A stretch of DNA of 64,000 nt from Hungatella hathewayi WAL-18680 (lineage in GTDB: Bacteria > Bacillota > Clostridia > Lachnospirales > Lachnospiraceae), in contig NZ_JH379027.1 of NCBI RefSeq assembly GCF_000235505.1, forward strand, positions 372,001 to 436,000, written 5' to 3'. The position numbers were made by a program, and so were the translations under genes. The notes below the pieces were generated by a model. It had not been told where the DNA came from and made no database searches. It saw only the letters and a program-made list of their open reading frames with translations. Of the stretch, positions 35,806 through 47,516 are shown piece by piece. Position 1 is the first letter of the stretch; each line of letters starts with the position of its first letter.

Positions 35806-36156
35806 ATGAAATACAAGAAGAGTGTATTTCGCAGTCTGAGCCTGGTGACGCAACTGGGGCTCAGCGTTATTACGCCCATCTTTTTGTGTATTTTTGCGGG
35901 CAACTATATCGACTCCCGGTTCGGGACAAAGACGGTGGTGCCCTTTCTTATCGTGGGAACTTTGGCAGGCGGCCGGTGCGCTTATGTGCTGGTGAAGAAG
36001 ATGATTGCCGCGGAAGCGAGAGACGATGAGAAGGCGCGGGCGGAAATGCTGAAAGAGGCGAGGGAACATCCAATGCCCACAGTTGTGAAGCCCAAACAGC
36101 CAAGCCGTGTCCGGACCAGCAGGGATGAGACAGACAGGGAGGATGGGAATGTCTAA
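35806..36156 (+). CDS. atpZ: AtpZ-like protein (ATP synthase accessory)
   Basis: This 116-residue protein of the AtpZ/AtpI group has two transmembrane helices (about residues 13-31 and 42-60) and a charged C-terminal tail. Family members precede F-ATP synthase genes and have been linked to Mg2+ transport or c-ring assembly. It opens the atp operon and overlaps the next gene by 8 bp. The start ATG follows AGAGGTGGGTGA. Confidence 0.75.
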   Translation: MKYKKSVFRSLSLVTQLGLSVITPIFLCIFAGNYIDSRFGTKTVVPFLIVGTLAGGRCAYVLVKKMIAAEARDDEKARAEMLKEAREHPMPTVVKPKQPSRVRTSRDETDREDGNV

Positions 36157-36559
36157 AAATATGATACGTCTCGTTCTTGAGATGTCCGTCGGTATGCTGT
36201 GCTACGTGTTACTATTGGGTGTGCTTGGCTGGCTGCTTCATGGCAGCCTGGGTTTTGTGCTGCCTCCTGTTTTATTGGGGCTGGCGGCCGGCTTCGTGTC
36301 GGATGTGCTGATGTTAATCCATATGGCTTATATCACAGAGCGTGTGGCGGACAGCATGGACGAGGCGTATGCCAACAAAACCACAATGATTCATGCCATG
36401 ATTCGTAAGGTTGTGTTTATCATTGTCCTTGTATATCTCGGTACGAGACCACAGATTAACCCGGTAGCAATGATTCTCGGGGCCTTGGGCCTCAAGGCTG
36501 GAGCATTTCTTCAGCCATTCGTTCACAGGGCCTTCTCGCGCGGCGCAGTGACACACTGA
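36149..36559 (+). CDS. atpI: ATP synthase subunit I-like protein
   Basis: This 136-residue protein has four hydrophobic segments and matches the AtpI/ATP_synt_I group that assists c-ring assembly. The start at 36149 lies 6 bp after AGGGAGG; upstream in-frame starts are less well placed. It overlaps atpZ and precedes atpB by 37 bp. Confidence 0.7.
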   Translation: MSKNMIRLVLEMSVGMLCYVLLLGVLGWLLHGSLGFVLPPVLLGLAAGFVSDVLMLIHMAYITERVADSMDEAYANKTTMIHAMIRKVVFIIVLVYLGTRPQINPVAMILGALGLKAGAFLQPFVHRAFSRGAVTH

Positions 36560-36596
36560 TAAGCGGAAGGTATCTTTTAAGAAAGGAGGACGGTGT

Positions 36597-37310
36597 ATGG
36601 GAATGATGAAAATGCCGATAATAGCCAATGAACCTGATTTTATGATTCATGGCGTACTGAAGTATCATGCTTTCGGACAGGAAGTATGGATTACCACGAC
36701 AACCATAGGAGCGTGGCTCATTACCCTGACATTACTGCTGATAGGGTTTATCGCCAGCAGGAAGTTGAAGAACGCGACCGATGTGCCTGGAACGTTCCAG
36801 AATATGCTGGAATATGCCATGGAGATGCTTGACAAGATGGCAGAAGGCATTCTGGGCGGAAATGCAAGGCGGTTTGTGAATTACATCGGAACGATATTCT
36901 TATTTATCTTATTCTGTAATTTAAGCGGGTTGTTTGGACTCAGAGCGCCTACGGGTGATTTCGGTGTGACGTTTTTGCTTGGTATGTTTACATTTTTTAT
37001 TGTCAACTATCAGGGTATCAAAAATCGGGGCGTGGGACATTTTACAAGTCTGTTTCAGCCGATACCGATATTGTTCCCAATTAATGTTATCGGTGAGATA
37101 GCAAATCCCATCTCGATATCCCTGCGTTTGTTTGCAAACTTACTGTCAGGTATCATCATTATGGGACTCTGGTACGGCATGATGCCATGGTTCGCCAAGA
37201 TCGGTATTCCGGCGGCATTACATGTGTACTGTGATTTATTCTCAGGATGCATTCAGACGTATGTATTCTGTATGCTGACTATGGTTTATATTAACGACAA
37301 AATGGAGTGA
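36597..37310 (+). CDS. atpB: ATP synthase F0 subunit a
   Basis: This 237-residue stator subunit conducts ions to the c ring. The essential arginine lies in the helix SLRLFANLLSG (about residue 177), and the last helix ends near the C terminus. It has the expected five to six membrane segments. AAAGGAGGA precedes ATG. It is followed by a 110-bp structured spacer before atpE. Confidence 0.95.
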   Translation: MGMMKMPIIANEPDFMIHGVLKYHAFGQEVWITTTTIGAWLITLTLLLIGFIASRKLKNATDVPGTFQNMLEYAMEMLDKMAEGILGGNARRFVNYIGTIFLFILFCNLSGLFGLRAPTGDFGVTFLLGMFTFFIVNYQGIKNRGVGHFTSLFQPIPILFPINVIGEIANPISISLRLFANLLSGIIIMGLWYGMMPWFAKIGIPAALHVYCDLFSGCIQTYVFCMLTMVYINDKME

Positions 37311-37324
37311 CGAAGTCACGGAAT

Positions 37325-37345
37325 GCTACGCAAACGCAGCGTAGC
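37325..37345 (+). other. Stem-loop in atpB-atpE spacer
   Basis: GCTACGC pairs with GCGTAGC around a 7-nt loop, with further possible ACGG/CCGT pairing outside. There is no T run, so it may be an mRNA-processing or stability element raising atpE expression. Confidence 0.5.
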
Positions 37346-37408
37346 GGAGTTCGCGTTTCCCGTAAGGGCACAGTGAAGCAATAAATATATTTTATTATAT
37401 TAATCTAG

Positions 37409-37678
<270 letters not shown>

Positions 37679-37722
37679 GGAGAAAAGACATTGGAAAATA
37701 GAAACAGGAAGGAGGCAGAACC

Positions 37723-38238
37723 TTGGAACGTTTAATAGGATTTGACCCGCAGCTGCTGTCAGAATTATTCTTTACAGCACTCAATATATTTGTTCTGTTC
37801 TTTGGATTATCCTATCTGTTGTTCAATCCGGCGCGCGACGTGCTGGAGAGGAGAAGGCAGAAAATTGCCGGGGAACTGGCTGAGGCAGCGAGCGACAAGG
37901 AGTCTGCGGCTGCAATGAAGGCCGAGTATGAAGAGAAGCTGAAAGAAATTTCGAAAGAGGCAGATAACATTCTGGAGGACGCGAGAAAGAAAGCGAAGGC
38001 CAGAGAGGCGGAAATCATCGGGGAAGCCAAGCAAGAGGCAGCCAGGATTATGGATAGAGCCAATCGTGAGATTGAATTAGAGAAGAAGAAGGCCTTAGAT
38101 GACATGAAACAGGAAGTTGTCTCCATCGCATCCATGATGGCAGGCAAAGTCGTAGCCGCTTCCATAGATACCACGATTCAGGATACCCTGATTGACGAGA
38201 CTTTGAAAGAGATGGGTGAGAGTACATGGCAAAGCTAG
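37723..38238 (+). CDS. atpF: ATP synthase F0 subunit b
   Basis: This 171-residue peripheral-stalk subunit has one N-terminal membrane helix (about residues 10-28) and a long charged coiled coil (about 35-140). The start is TTG at 37723 with AAGGAGG upstream. It overlaps atpH by 13 bp. Confidence 0.93.
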   Translation: MERLIGFDPQLLSELFFTALNIFVLFFGLSYLLFNPARDVLERRRQKIAGELAEAASDKESAAAMKAEYEEKLKEISKEADNILEDARKKAKAREAEIIGEAKQEAARIMDRANREIELEKKKALDDMKQEVVSIASMMAGKVVAASIDTTIQDTLIDETLKEMGESTWQS

Positions 38239-38774
38239 TATCAAAAGTATACGGCGATGCGTTGTTTGAGGCAGCCCAGGATATGGGGAGTATAGACGCC
38301 ACATATGAGGAAGTTCTGGCGCTCCAGTCCATATGGCAGGAACAGTCCGACCTTGTGCAGTTATTGAATCACCCTCAGATTGTAAAGGAAGAGAAAATCC
38401 AGGTCATTAAAAATATTTTTGACGGAAAAGTCTCTGACGGAGTGATGGGTTTCCTGGCAACAATCGTTGACAAAGGAAGACAGCAGAGTATTCCGGATAT
38501 CTTTGTCTATTTTATCGACAAGGTGAAGGAGTACAAGAAGATAGGTACTGCATACGTAACCAGCGCCGTGGAACTGAGCGAGACGCAGAAGTCCCAGGTG
38601 AAAGAGCGGTTGCTGGCCACCACCGTGTATAAGGAATTTGAGATGAATTATACCGTGGATGAGTCCCTGATTGGCGGAATGGTGATCCGCATCGGCGACC
38701 GGGTGGTTGACAGCAGTATTAAGACCCAGCTGTACGAGCTTAAGAAGAGTCTTCTTAACGTGCAGATGGTGTAA
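38226..38774 (+). CDS. atpH: ATP synthase F1 subunit delta
   Basis: This 182-residue subunit joins the peripheral stalk to the top of F1. It has the N-terminal helical bundle (KVYGDALFEAA) and the C-terminal family signature (IGGMVIRIGDRVVDSSIKTQL). The gene starts inside atpF, so translation is probably coupled. Confidence 0.93.
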   Translation: MAKLVSKVYGDALFEAAQDMGSIDATYEEVLALQSIWQEQSDLVQLLNHPQIVKEEKIQVIKNIFDGKVSDGVMGFLATIVDKGRQQSIPDIFVYFIDKVKEYKKIGTAYVTSAVELSETQKSQVKERLLATTVYKEFEMNYTVDESLIGGMVIRIGDRVVDSSIKTQLYELKKSLLNVQMV

Positions 38775-38786
38775 TGTGAACATTAA

Positions 38787-40316
<1,530 letters not shown>

Positions 40317-40333
40317 TGGCAGGGAGCGGAACG

Positions 40334-40357
40334 TCCCCTTCGCATCCGCTTAGGGGA
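40334..40357 (+). other. Stem-loop in atpA-atpG spacer
   Basis: TCCCCT pairs with AGGGGA around a 12-nt loop, without a T tract. It may affect processing or relative expression inside the operon. Confidence 0.4.
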
Positions 40358-40381
40358 TTGTAGAAAGGCAGGTGAGACATC

Positions 40382-41239
40382 ATGGCATCCATGAGAGATA
40401 TAAAACGTAGAAGAGCAAGCATTCAGAGTACGGAGCAGATTACGAAAGCCATGAAGCTGGTCGCCACAGTCAAATTACAGAAATCCAGGGTAAAAGCGGA
40501 GAATTCCAAACCCTATTTTAACCTGATGTATGAAACCATCAGTTCCATGCTGCAGAAGTCGGGAACGATTCATCACAAGTATCTCCAGCCGGGCAATACG
40601 AACAAGAAGGCGGTTGTGGCCATCACGTCCAACCGTGGACTGGCCGGCGGTTACAACAACAATATTGTGAAGCTGGTGAGCAGCGAGCTTCCGGCGGCGG
40701 ACACCTATGTGTACGCCATCGGCAAGAAGGGCCGTGACGGCCTGATTCGGAAAGGGTTTGAGATTAAGGCTGATTATCATGACGTCATCAATGAACCGAT
40801 GTATCGTGACGCGGCCGACATCACCCTGGAGCTGCTGGATTCCTTTGCACAGGGACAGATAGGGGAAATCTATCTGGCTTATACTTCGTTTAAGAACACG
40901 GTGGTCCACGAGCCGAAGCTGATTAAACTGCTTCCGGTGGAGATAGATTTAAGCAAGGTGGACCCCAACGCCAAGGCGGGCGCGCTGATGAATTACGAGC
41001 CGGCTGACGAGGAGGTATTGGACGCCATCGTTCCGAAGTATATGAGTAGTTTGATTTATGGTGCTTTACTGGAAGCGGTTGCAAGCGAGAACGGGGCCCG
41101 TATGACGGCCATGGATTCGGCAACCAGCAATGCGGAGGAGATGATTGACGCGTTGAGCTTGCAGTACAACCGTGCTAGACAGGGTGCGATTACTCAGGAG
41201 CTTACTGAGATTATCGCCGGTGCCAACGCAATCGGTTAA
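40382..41239 (+). CDS. atpG: ATP synthase F1 subunit gamma
   Basis: This 285-residue central-stalk subunit has the N-terminal helix (MRDIKRRRASIQSTEQITKA), the conserved ITSNRGLAGGYNNN block and the C-terminal helix ending NRARQGAITQELTEIIAGA. All parts of the rotor shaft are present. Confidence 0.95.
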   Translation: MASMRDIKRRRASIQSTEQITKAMKLVATVKLQKSRVKAENSKPYFNLMYETISSMLQKSGTIHHKYLQPGNTNKKAVVAITSNRGLAGGYNNNIVKLVSSELPAADTYVYAIGKKGRDGLIRKGFEIKADYHDVINEPMYRDAADITLELLDSFAQGQIGEIYLAYTSFKNTVVHEPKLIKLLPVEIDLSKVDPNAKAGALMNYEPADEEVLDAIVPKYMSSLIYGALLEAVASENGARMTAMDSATSNAEEMIDALSLQYNRARQGAITQELTEIIAGANAIG

Positions 41240-41255
41240 TGTGATATCTGAATGA

Positions 41256-42671
<1,416 letters not shown>

Positions 42672-42682
42672 GGGGGGAGAAC

Positions 42683-43081
42683 ATGGCTGATTTATTTAAG
42701 TTAAAGATTGTCACCCCGGATAAGATCTTTTATGAGGGTGATGCCATCATGGTGGAGCTGACGACGACGGAGGGACAGATTGGTGTCTATGCCAACCACA
42801 TCCCGCTGACGGCGATTATTTCTCCCGGAGTCTTAAAGATTCACGAGGAGGGCCAGGTGAGAAAAGCATCCCTGATATCCGGTTTCATGGAGATTCTGCC
42901 GGAGCAGGTGGTCATCATGGCGGAAGTGGCCGAGTGGCCGGAAGAGATTGACGCCAACCGTGCGGAGGAAGCGCGTGTGAGGGCCGAGAGACGGCTGAAA
43001 GAGAACAGCGCCGAGACAGATACTCTGCGTGCCGAGATGGCATTAAAGAGAGCGCTGACCCGTCTGGAAGCCAGGCAGTAG
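42683..43081 (+). CDS. atpC: ATP synthase F1 subunit epsilon
   Basis: This 132-residue subunit has the N-terminal beta sandwich (about residues 1-85; TTTEGQIGVYANHIPLT) and the C-terminal helical hairpin (about 90-130) that can inhibit ATP hydrolysis. It follows atpD by 11 bp. Confidence 0.94.
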   Translation: MADLFKLKIVTPDKIFYEGDAIMVELTTTEGQIGVYANHIPLTAIISPGVLKIHEEGQVRKASLISGFMEILPEQVVIMAEVAEWPEEIDANRAEEARVRAERRLKENSAETDTLRAEMALKRALTRLEARQ

Positions 43082-43095
43082 GCGAAGGAGACGTT

Positions 43096-44016
43096 ATGAA
43101 AAGCACAACACTTGTGATTATGGCGGCGGGAATTGGAAGCCGGTTTGGAGGCGGAATCAAGCAGCTGGAGCCAGTGGGGCCAGGCGGGGAGATTATTATG
43201 GATTATTCTATCCATGATGCGCTGGAAGCCGGATTTGACAAAATTGTCTTCATTATCAGAAAAGATTTGGATAAGGATTTCCGGGAGATTATCGGGAACC
43301 GGATTGAGCGGATTGCTCCGGTGGAGTATGCCTATCAGGAGCTTGAGGATTTGCCGGAGGGCTATGTAAAACCGGCGGAGCGGACGAAGCCCTGGGGAAC
43401 CGGGCAGGCCATTCTGGCGGCCAAGGACCTGGTGAAGGAACCGTTTCTGGTGATTAATGCGGATGACTATTACGGGAAAGAGGGCTTTCGGAAGATTCAC
43501 CAGTATATGGTGGAAGAGATGGATACGGAGGCGGACGTGTATGATATGTGCATGGGTGGCTTCATTCTCTCCAATACCCTCAGTGAAAATGGCGGCGTGA
43601 CTAGAGGCGTCTGCGTGGTGAATCCGGACGGAAGTCTGAAGGACGTGACGGAAACCTACAATATTGAGCGGAAAGGGCATGGATTGTTCGCGGACGATGA
43701 GGAGGGAAATCCTGTTCTCGTGAGTCCGGACCAGCATGTTTCCATGAATATGTGGGGATTTCCACCGGCGTTTATCCAGGAACTGGAGTGGGGATTCCCG
43801 GAGTTTCTTGACAGCTTAAAGCCAGGTGACTTAAAGGCGGAGTATCTGCTTCCAAGGATTGTGGACAAGATGATTAAGACCGGCAAAGCCCGTGTTACGG
43901 TGCTGGAGACCAGGGATAAATGGTTTGGCGTGACCTACAAAGAGGACAAGCAGACGGTGGTCAAGGCCATCCGCGAGCTGATAGAGCAGGGCGTTTATCC
44001 TGAGAAATTGTTTTAA
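43096..44016 (+). CDS. Sugar nucleotidyltransferase family protein
   Basis: This 306-residue protein has the GT-A-like nucleotidyltransferase fold. The N-terminal MAAGIGSRFGGGIKQ loop binds the nucleotide, WGTGQAIL binds the base, and NADDYYG carries the metal-binding Asp. It resembles hexose-1-phosphate nucleotidyltransferases, but the sugar is not assignable. It begins 15 bp after atpC with AAGGAG and no terminator between, so it is probably co-transcribed with the ATP synthase. Confidence 0.8.
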   Translation: MKSTTLVIMAAGIGSRFGGGIKQLEPVGPGGEIIMDYSIHDALEAGFDKIVFIIRKDLDKDFREIIGNRIERIAPVEYAYQELEDLPEGYVKPAERTKPWGTGQAILAAKDLVKEPFLVINADDYYGKEGFRKIHQYMVEEMDTEADVYDMCMGGFILSNTLSENGGVTRGVCVVNPDGSLKDVTETYNIERKGHGLFADDEEGNPVLVSPDQHVSMNMWGFPPAFIQELEWGFPEFLDSLKPGDLKAEYLLPRIVDKMIKTGKARVTVLETRDKWFGVTYKEDKQTVVKAIRELIEQGVYPEKLF

Positions 44017-44037
44017 ATAAATGTGAAAAATATATGC

Positions 44038-44072
44038 GAAAAAGCGGCGGTGCGGTAGTGCGCCGCTTTTTT
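44038..44072 (+). terminator. Terminator ending atp operon
   Basis: AAAAAGCGGCG pairs with CGCCGCTTTTTT around an 11-nt loop. Confidence 0.9.
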
Positions 44073-44147
44073 CGTGTCAATACGGGGTACATTTCGTATT
44101 GCGGCTTCATATACTGGGGTAGAACGAATAGTAAGGAGACTGTCTAT

Positions 44148-44798
44148 ATGCAATATTCTTCTTTCAAACAGAAGGACAATTGGCGGGAAGAGCAGAGTCT
44201 GCGGGATATCGAGTATTTCCAGGCGTTCTATCCGGAGAGTATGAAGCGGCTGCAGACATTTGTGGCGGCGGAGTGCGATAAGATGGATTATGACGGAAGC
44301 CCGATTTACGATGAGTACCCGGACAGAGTGATGATAAGCCAGCTTTGTGACAATATCTGTCGAAAGATACCGGACAATATGAGGGCCGGCATGATGGATA
44401 CGGCGCCGCTGCCGGCCATGGGCTGCGGCTGTGAGAACACGGAAGTGGAAGAGGTTGAGATTTATGAGCTGGCGCAGGAACCGCTGATATTTGGCCCGGG
44501 GAGACCGCCACAGGGCCCGCCGCCGTGGGGGCCGCCACCAAGACCGCCGCAAGGTCCGCCGCCGTGGGGACCGCCTCCAGGGCCGCCACCAAGACCGCCG
44601 CAGGGTCCGCCACCGTGGGGACCGCCGCCAAGACCGCCGCAGGGCCCACCGCCGTGGGGACCGCCTCCAGGGCCACCGCCAAGGCCACAGCCACAGCCAC
44701 AGCCACAGCCGGGACCAAACTGGATGAATGACATTATCCGGATTCTCCTGTTGAACGAACTGCAGAGACGCCGGTGCGCCAACGGAAGATGTTTTTAA
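44148..44798 (+). CDS. Proline-rich repeat protein
   Basis: I do not recognise a named family. The 216-residue protein has an acidic, cysteine-containing N-terminal region (about 1-115; QLCDNICRKIPDN), then five or so repeats of RPPQGPPPWGPPP (about 120-185), and a basic end (NELQRRRCANGRCF). The start at 44148 has AAGGAGA 8 bp upstream; the upstream in-frame extension overlaps the preceding terminator. No signal peptide is present. A structural or spore-associated role is possible but not shown. Confidence 0.65.
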   Translation: MQYSSFKQKDNWREEQSLRDIEYFQAFYPESMKRLQTFVAAECDKMDYDGSPIYDEYPDRVMISQLCDNICRKIPDNMRAGMMDTAPLPAMGCGCENTEVEEVEIYELAQEPLIFGPGRPPQGPPPWGPPPRPPQGPPPWGPPPGPPPRPPQGPPPWGPPPRPPQGPPPWGPPPGPPPRPQPQPQPQPGPNWMNDIIRILLLNELQRRRCANGRCF

Positions 44799-44853
44799 TA
44801 AAGAGGAATTCATAAAAGATTAAGTTGAGATTTTCATGGTTACCATATACAAT

Positions 44854-44886
44854 AAAGAATAGTGGCACGCTGTGCCACTATTCTTT
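44854..44886. terminator. Perfect 15-bp hairpin
   Basis: AAAGAATAGTGGCAC and GTGCCACTATTCTTT pair perfectly around 3 nt. A or T runs flank both ends, so it may terminate the proline-rich gene. It lies 45 bp before the next start. Confidence 0.75.
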
Positions 44887-44930
44887 ACGCAGACAAAGTG
44901 AACCGCACGAAAAATGAAGGAATATTGTAT

Positions 44931-47405
44931 ATGAGTAAATTTTTTAAGAAAATCTGTATCCTGGCTGGCATATTTGTGGTGGCTGCCGGAATATATTTTA
45001 TATTAGCACAAAATACCATAGAGAAACAGGATACGGTGTATACCGCCATGGAGGACCCCACGCTTCCGGTGGTATATACCTCCATGTTTGGTTCTTACGA
45101 CAACCGCATGCCCGGTTACCTGGAGGATATGGAGCAGAAGACAGCCAGAGACTGTCTGACTGTTCTTCCTCAGGACAGGCAGTTGAAGCTCAAGATTGCC
45201 AATTATGGGGAGAGTGTGCTGTCCATCCGGTATGAAATCCGCAGCATGGATTTGGAGCGCCTGGTGGAGAAGACGGAGGTGCAGCAGTGGGAGGACCAGG
45301 AAGGGGTCGTTTATGTGACCCTGCCCATCCAGAATCTGCTGACCAAAGGCGCCCAGTATCTGCTTCATCTCACGCTGCAGACGGAGCGCCACGAGACCAT
45401 TCACTATTATACCCGGATTATGGAGGAGGAAAATGCCTACGGAGAGGAGATGGTGAACTTCGCCAGGGATTTCTCCATGAAGACCCTGGACAGCCAGGAG
45501 GCCCAGACGCTTGTCACCTATCTGGAGACCAACGACACCGAGGACAATACCTCTCTCGGAACCGTCACCATCAAGTCCAGTTTCTCCCAGCTGACCTGGG
45601 CCGGTTTGAAAATGCAGCTGGCCGGCGAGATGCAGGTGACGTTAAAGGAGCTGGATGGCATCATGGGTGAGATTCAGGTCCAGTACAATCTGAACCGGGA
45701 GTCGGAAGACGGTGTGACGGAGACCTACAATGTGACGGACTACTATACGGTAAAATACAACACCCAGCGCCTTTACCTGATGGATTTTAAGCGCAATACT
45801 ACCCAGGTATTCGACGGAGGACGGGAACTCTATTCCGGCCGCCGTATTCTGCTGGGTGTGGGAAATGATGACGCGGTGAAGGTGAAATCCAGCACCGACA
45901 GACGTTACCTGGCCTATACCTTCAACAAGGATTTGTGGAGCTATGACCAGACAGACGGGAAAGCCGTCAAGGTCTTCTCCTTCCGGACCAGGGAGGATGT
46001 AAGCGGGCGCAGCGCCTACGACCAGCATGACATTCAGATTGTGTCCGTCCGGGATTCCGGCGACATTGACTTCCTGGTATACGGCTATATGAACCGCGGC
46101 CGCCATGAGGGTTATGTGGGAGTCAGTCTGTACCGCTATGACCAGTCCACCGGCGCCATCGTGGAGAAATTTTTTGCCCCTGTGAAGAACAGCTATGAGT
46201 CTCTGAAACAGGATGTGGAGCAGCTTTGCTATTTAAACAGCGCGGATATGCTTTACATGCTCATAGACCACACGGTCTACGGCATTGATTTGACCAGCAA
46301 CGAGTACATGGTGGTGGCCGACGCTCTGGAGGAGGGCAGCTATTCCATCAGCGGGGACAGGCACAGTCTGGCCTGGCAGGAGGGACAGAAACTCTATGAA
46401 GCCAGAACGCTCCACCTTCTGAACCTGGAGACCGGTCAGAAGCAGGAGATCACTGGGGAAAATGATTCCTACCTGCGGGTGCTTGGATTTGTAAACGGAG
46501 ATTTTGTCTACGGACTGTCCCATCCCGAGGATTTGTGGGTGATCAATGGCAGAGTGGAGACCCTGCCCATGTACGCCATGGAGATTGTGGATGAGAATCT
46601 TCAGGTGGAGACCAGGTATGAGAAGCCGGGATATTACCTGACAGATGTGGATGTGGAGGACGCCAGAGTCCACATGAACCGCCTGATTCGAAGCGGTGAC
46701 GGCTTTGCCTACCAGGACGATGACACCATTGTCTGCAACACCGCCGCCGAAGAGGATAAGATGGCGGGAATCGGCTGGTTTGCGTCTGAAATCCGCAGAA
46801 AACTGTATTTTATCCAGCTGGACGCCGACATCAAAACCGGCAAGAGCATCAAGATATCGGCTCCGAAGAAAATCACCTACGATACGTCGGAGACCCTGAT
46901 GCTAAAATCCAACCAGCAGATGCAGGGAATGATGTTCTACGCCTACGGCCAGGGCCATCTGGTGGGAAGCTCCAGAGATTTCTCGGAGGCGGTCGCTATG
47001 GCCTATGATAAGATGGGTTATGTGGTAGATAATAAGCAGCGGATTGTCTGGGACAGAGTGAACCGCTCCCCGTCAAAGACCATAAGAGAGCACCAAAGCG
47101 CGGCTTACAACATCACAAAACATCTGGGAGAATTTACCGTCAGCGATGATTTTGGAGACGGATATCTGATACTGGATGCCCGTGGATGCACGCTGAATCA
47201 GATGCTGTATTTCATTGACCAGGGCACCCCGGTGGTGGCATTTGCGGAAAATAACCACTATATCTTGTTATATGGATTTGACCAGTACAATATATCGGTT
47301 TATGACCCGGCAACGGACCAGACCTACAAGATGGGGTTGAACGACGCCGGAGAGTATTTTACCCGGTATAAGAATGACTTCATCTGCGCCATCCCGATTG
47401 ATTAA
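44931..47405 (+). CDS. Large membrane-anchored protein with C39-like C terminus
   Basis: This 824-residue protein has an N-terminal membrane helix (residues 8-27) and a long extracytoplasmic region, partly of beta-propeller-like strands (about 290-600; repeated YRYDQ, YSISGDRHSLAWQ). The last 100 residues resemble a C39-like papain fold: HYILLYGFDQYNISVYDPAT supplies the expected His and Asp. No catalytic Cys is evident where one would expect it (EHQSAAYN). It starts at 44931 with GAAGGA upstream. It is probably a non-enzymatic surface protein, function unknown. Confidence 0.65.
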   Translation: MSKFFKKICILAGIFVVAAGIYFILAQNTIEKQDTVYTAMEDPTLPVVYTSMFGSYDNRMPGYLEDMEQKTARDCLTVLPQDRQLKLKIANYGESVLSIRYEIRSMDLERLVEKTEVQQWEDQEGVVYVTLPIQNLLTKGAQYLLHLTLQTERHETIHYYTRIMEEENAYGEEMVNFARDFSMKTLDSQEAQTLVTYLETNDTEDNTSLGTVTIKSSFSQLTWAGLKMQLAGEMQVTLKELDGIMGEIQVQYNLNRESEDGVTETYNVTDYYTVKYNTQRLYLMDFKRNTTQVFDGGRELYSGRRILLGVGNDDAVKVKSSTDRRYLAYTFNKDLWSYDQTDGKAVKVFSFRTREDVSGRSAYDQHDIQIVSVRDSGDIDFLVYGYMNRGRHEGYVGVSLYRYDQSTGAIVEKFFAPVKNSYESLKQDVEQLCYLNSADMLYMLIDHTVYGIDLTSNEYMVVADALEEGSYSISGDRHSLAWQEGQKLYEARTLHLLNLETGQKQEITGENDSYLRVLGFVNGDFVYGLSHPEDLWVINGRVETLPMYAMEIVDENLQVETRYEKPGYYLTDVDVEDARVHMNRLIRSGDGFAYQDDDTIVCNTAAEEDKMAGIGWFASEIRRKLYFIQLDADIKTGKSIKISAPKKITYDTSETLMLKSNQQMQGMMFYAYGQGHLVGSSRDFSEAVAMAYDKMGYVVDNKQRIVWDRVNRSPSKTIREHQSAAYNITKHLGEFTVSDDFGDGYLILDARGCTLNQMLYFIDQGTPVVAFAENNHYILLYGFDQYNISVYDPATDQTYKMGLNDAGEYFTRYKNDFICAIPID

Positions 47406-47516
47406 TCTTAGGCTTTTCTTTACAAATGAGAAACATATGGTATAATTAAATGGACAGACAGAAAAAAGTAATCATTTTGTAAAGATAAATATAGCATTAC
47501 GATATAGAGGTGTAAA

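Noticed and set aside
44500-44710. Long ORFs on the other frames and strand through the proline-rich gene.
   Set aside because: They are by-products of the GC-rich repeat; only the 44148 frame has an RBS and a non-repetitive head and tail.
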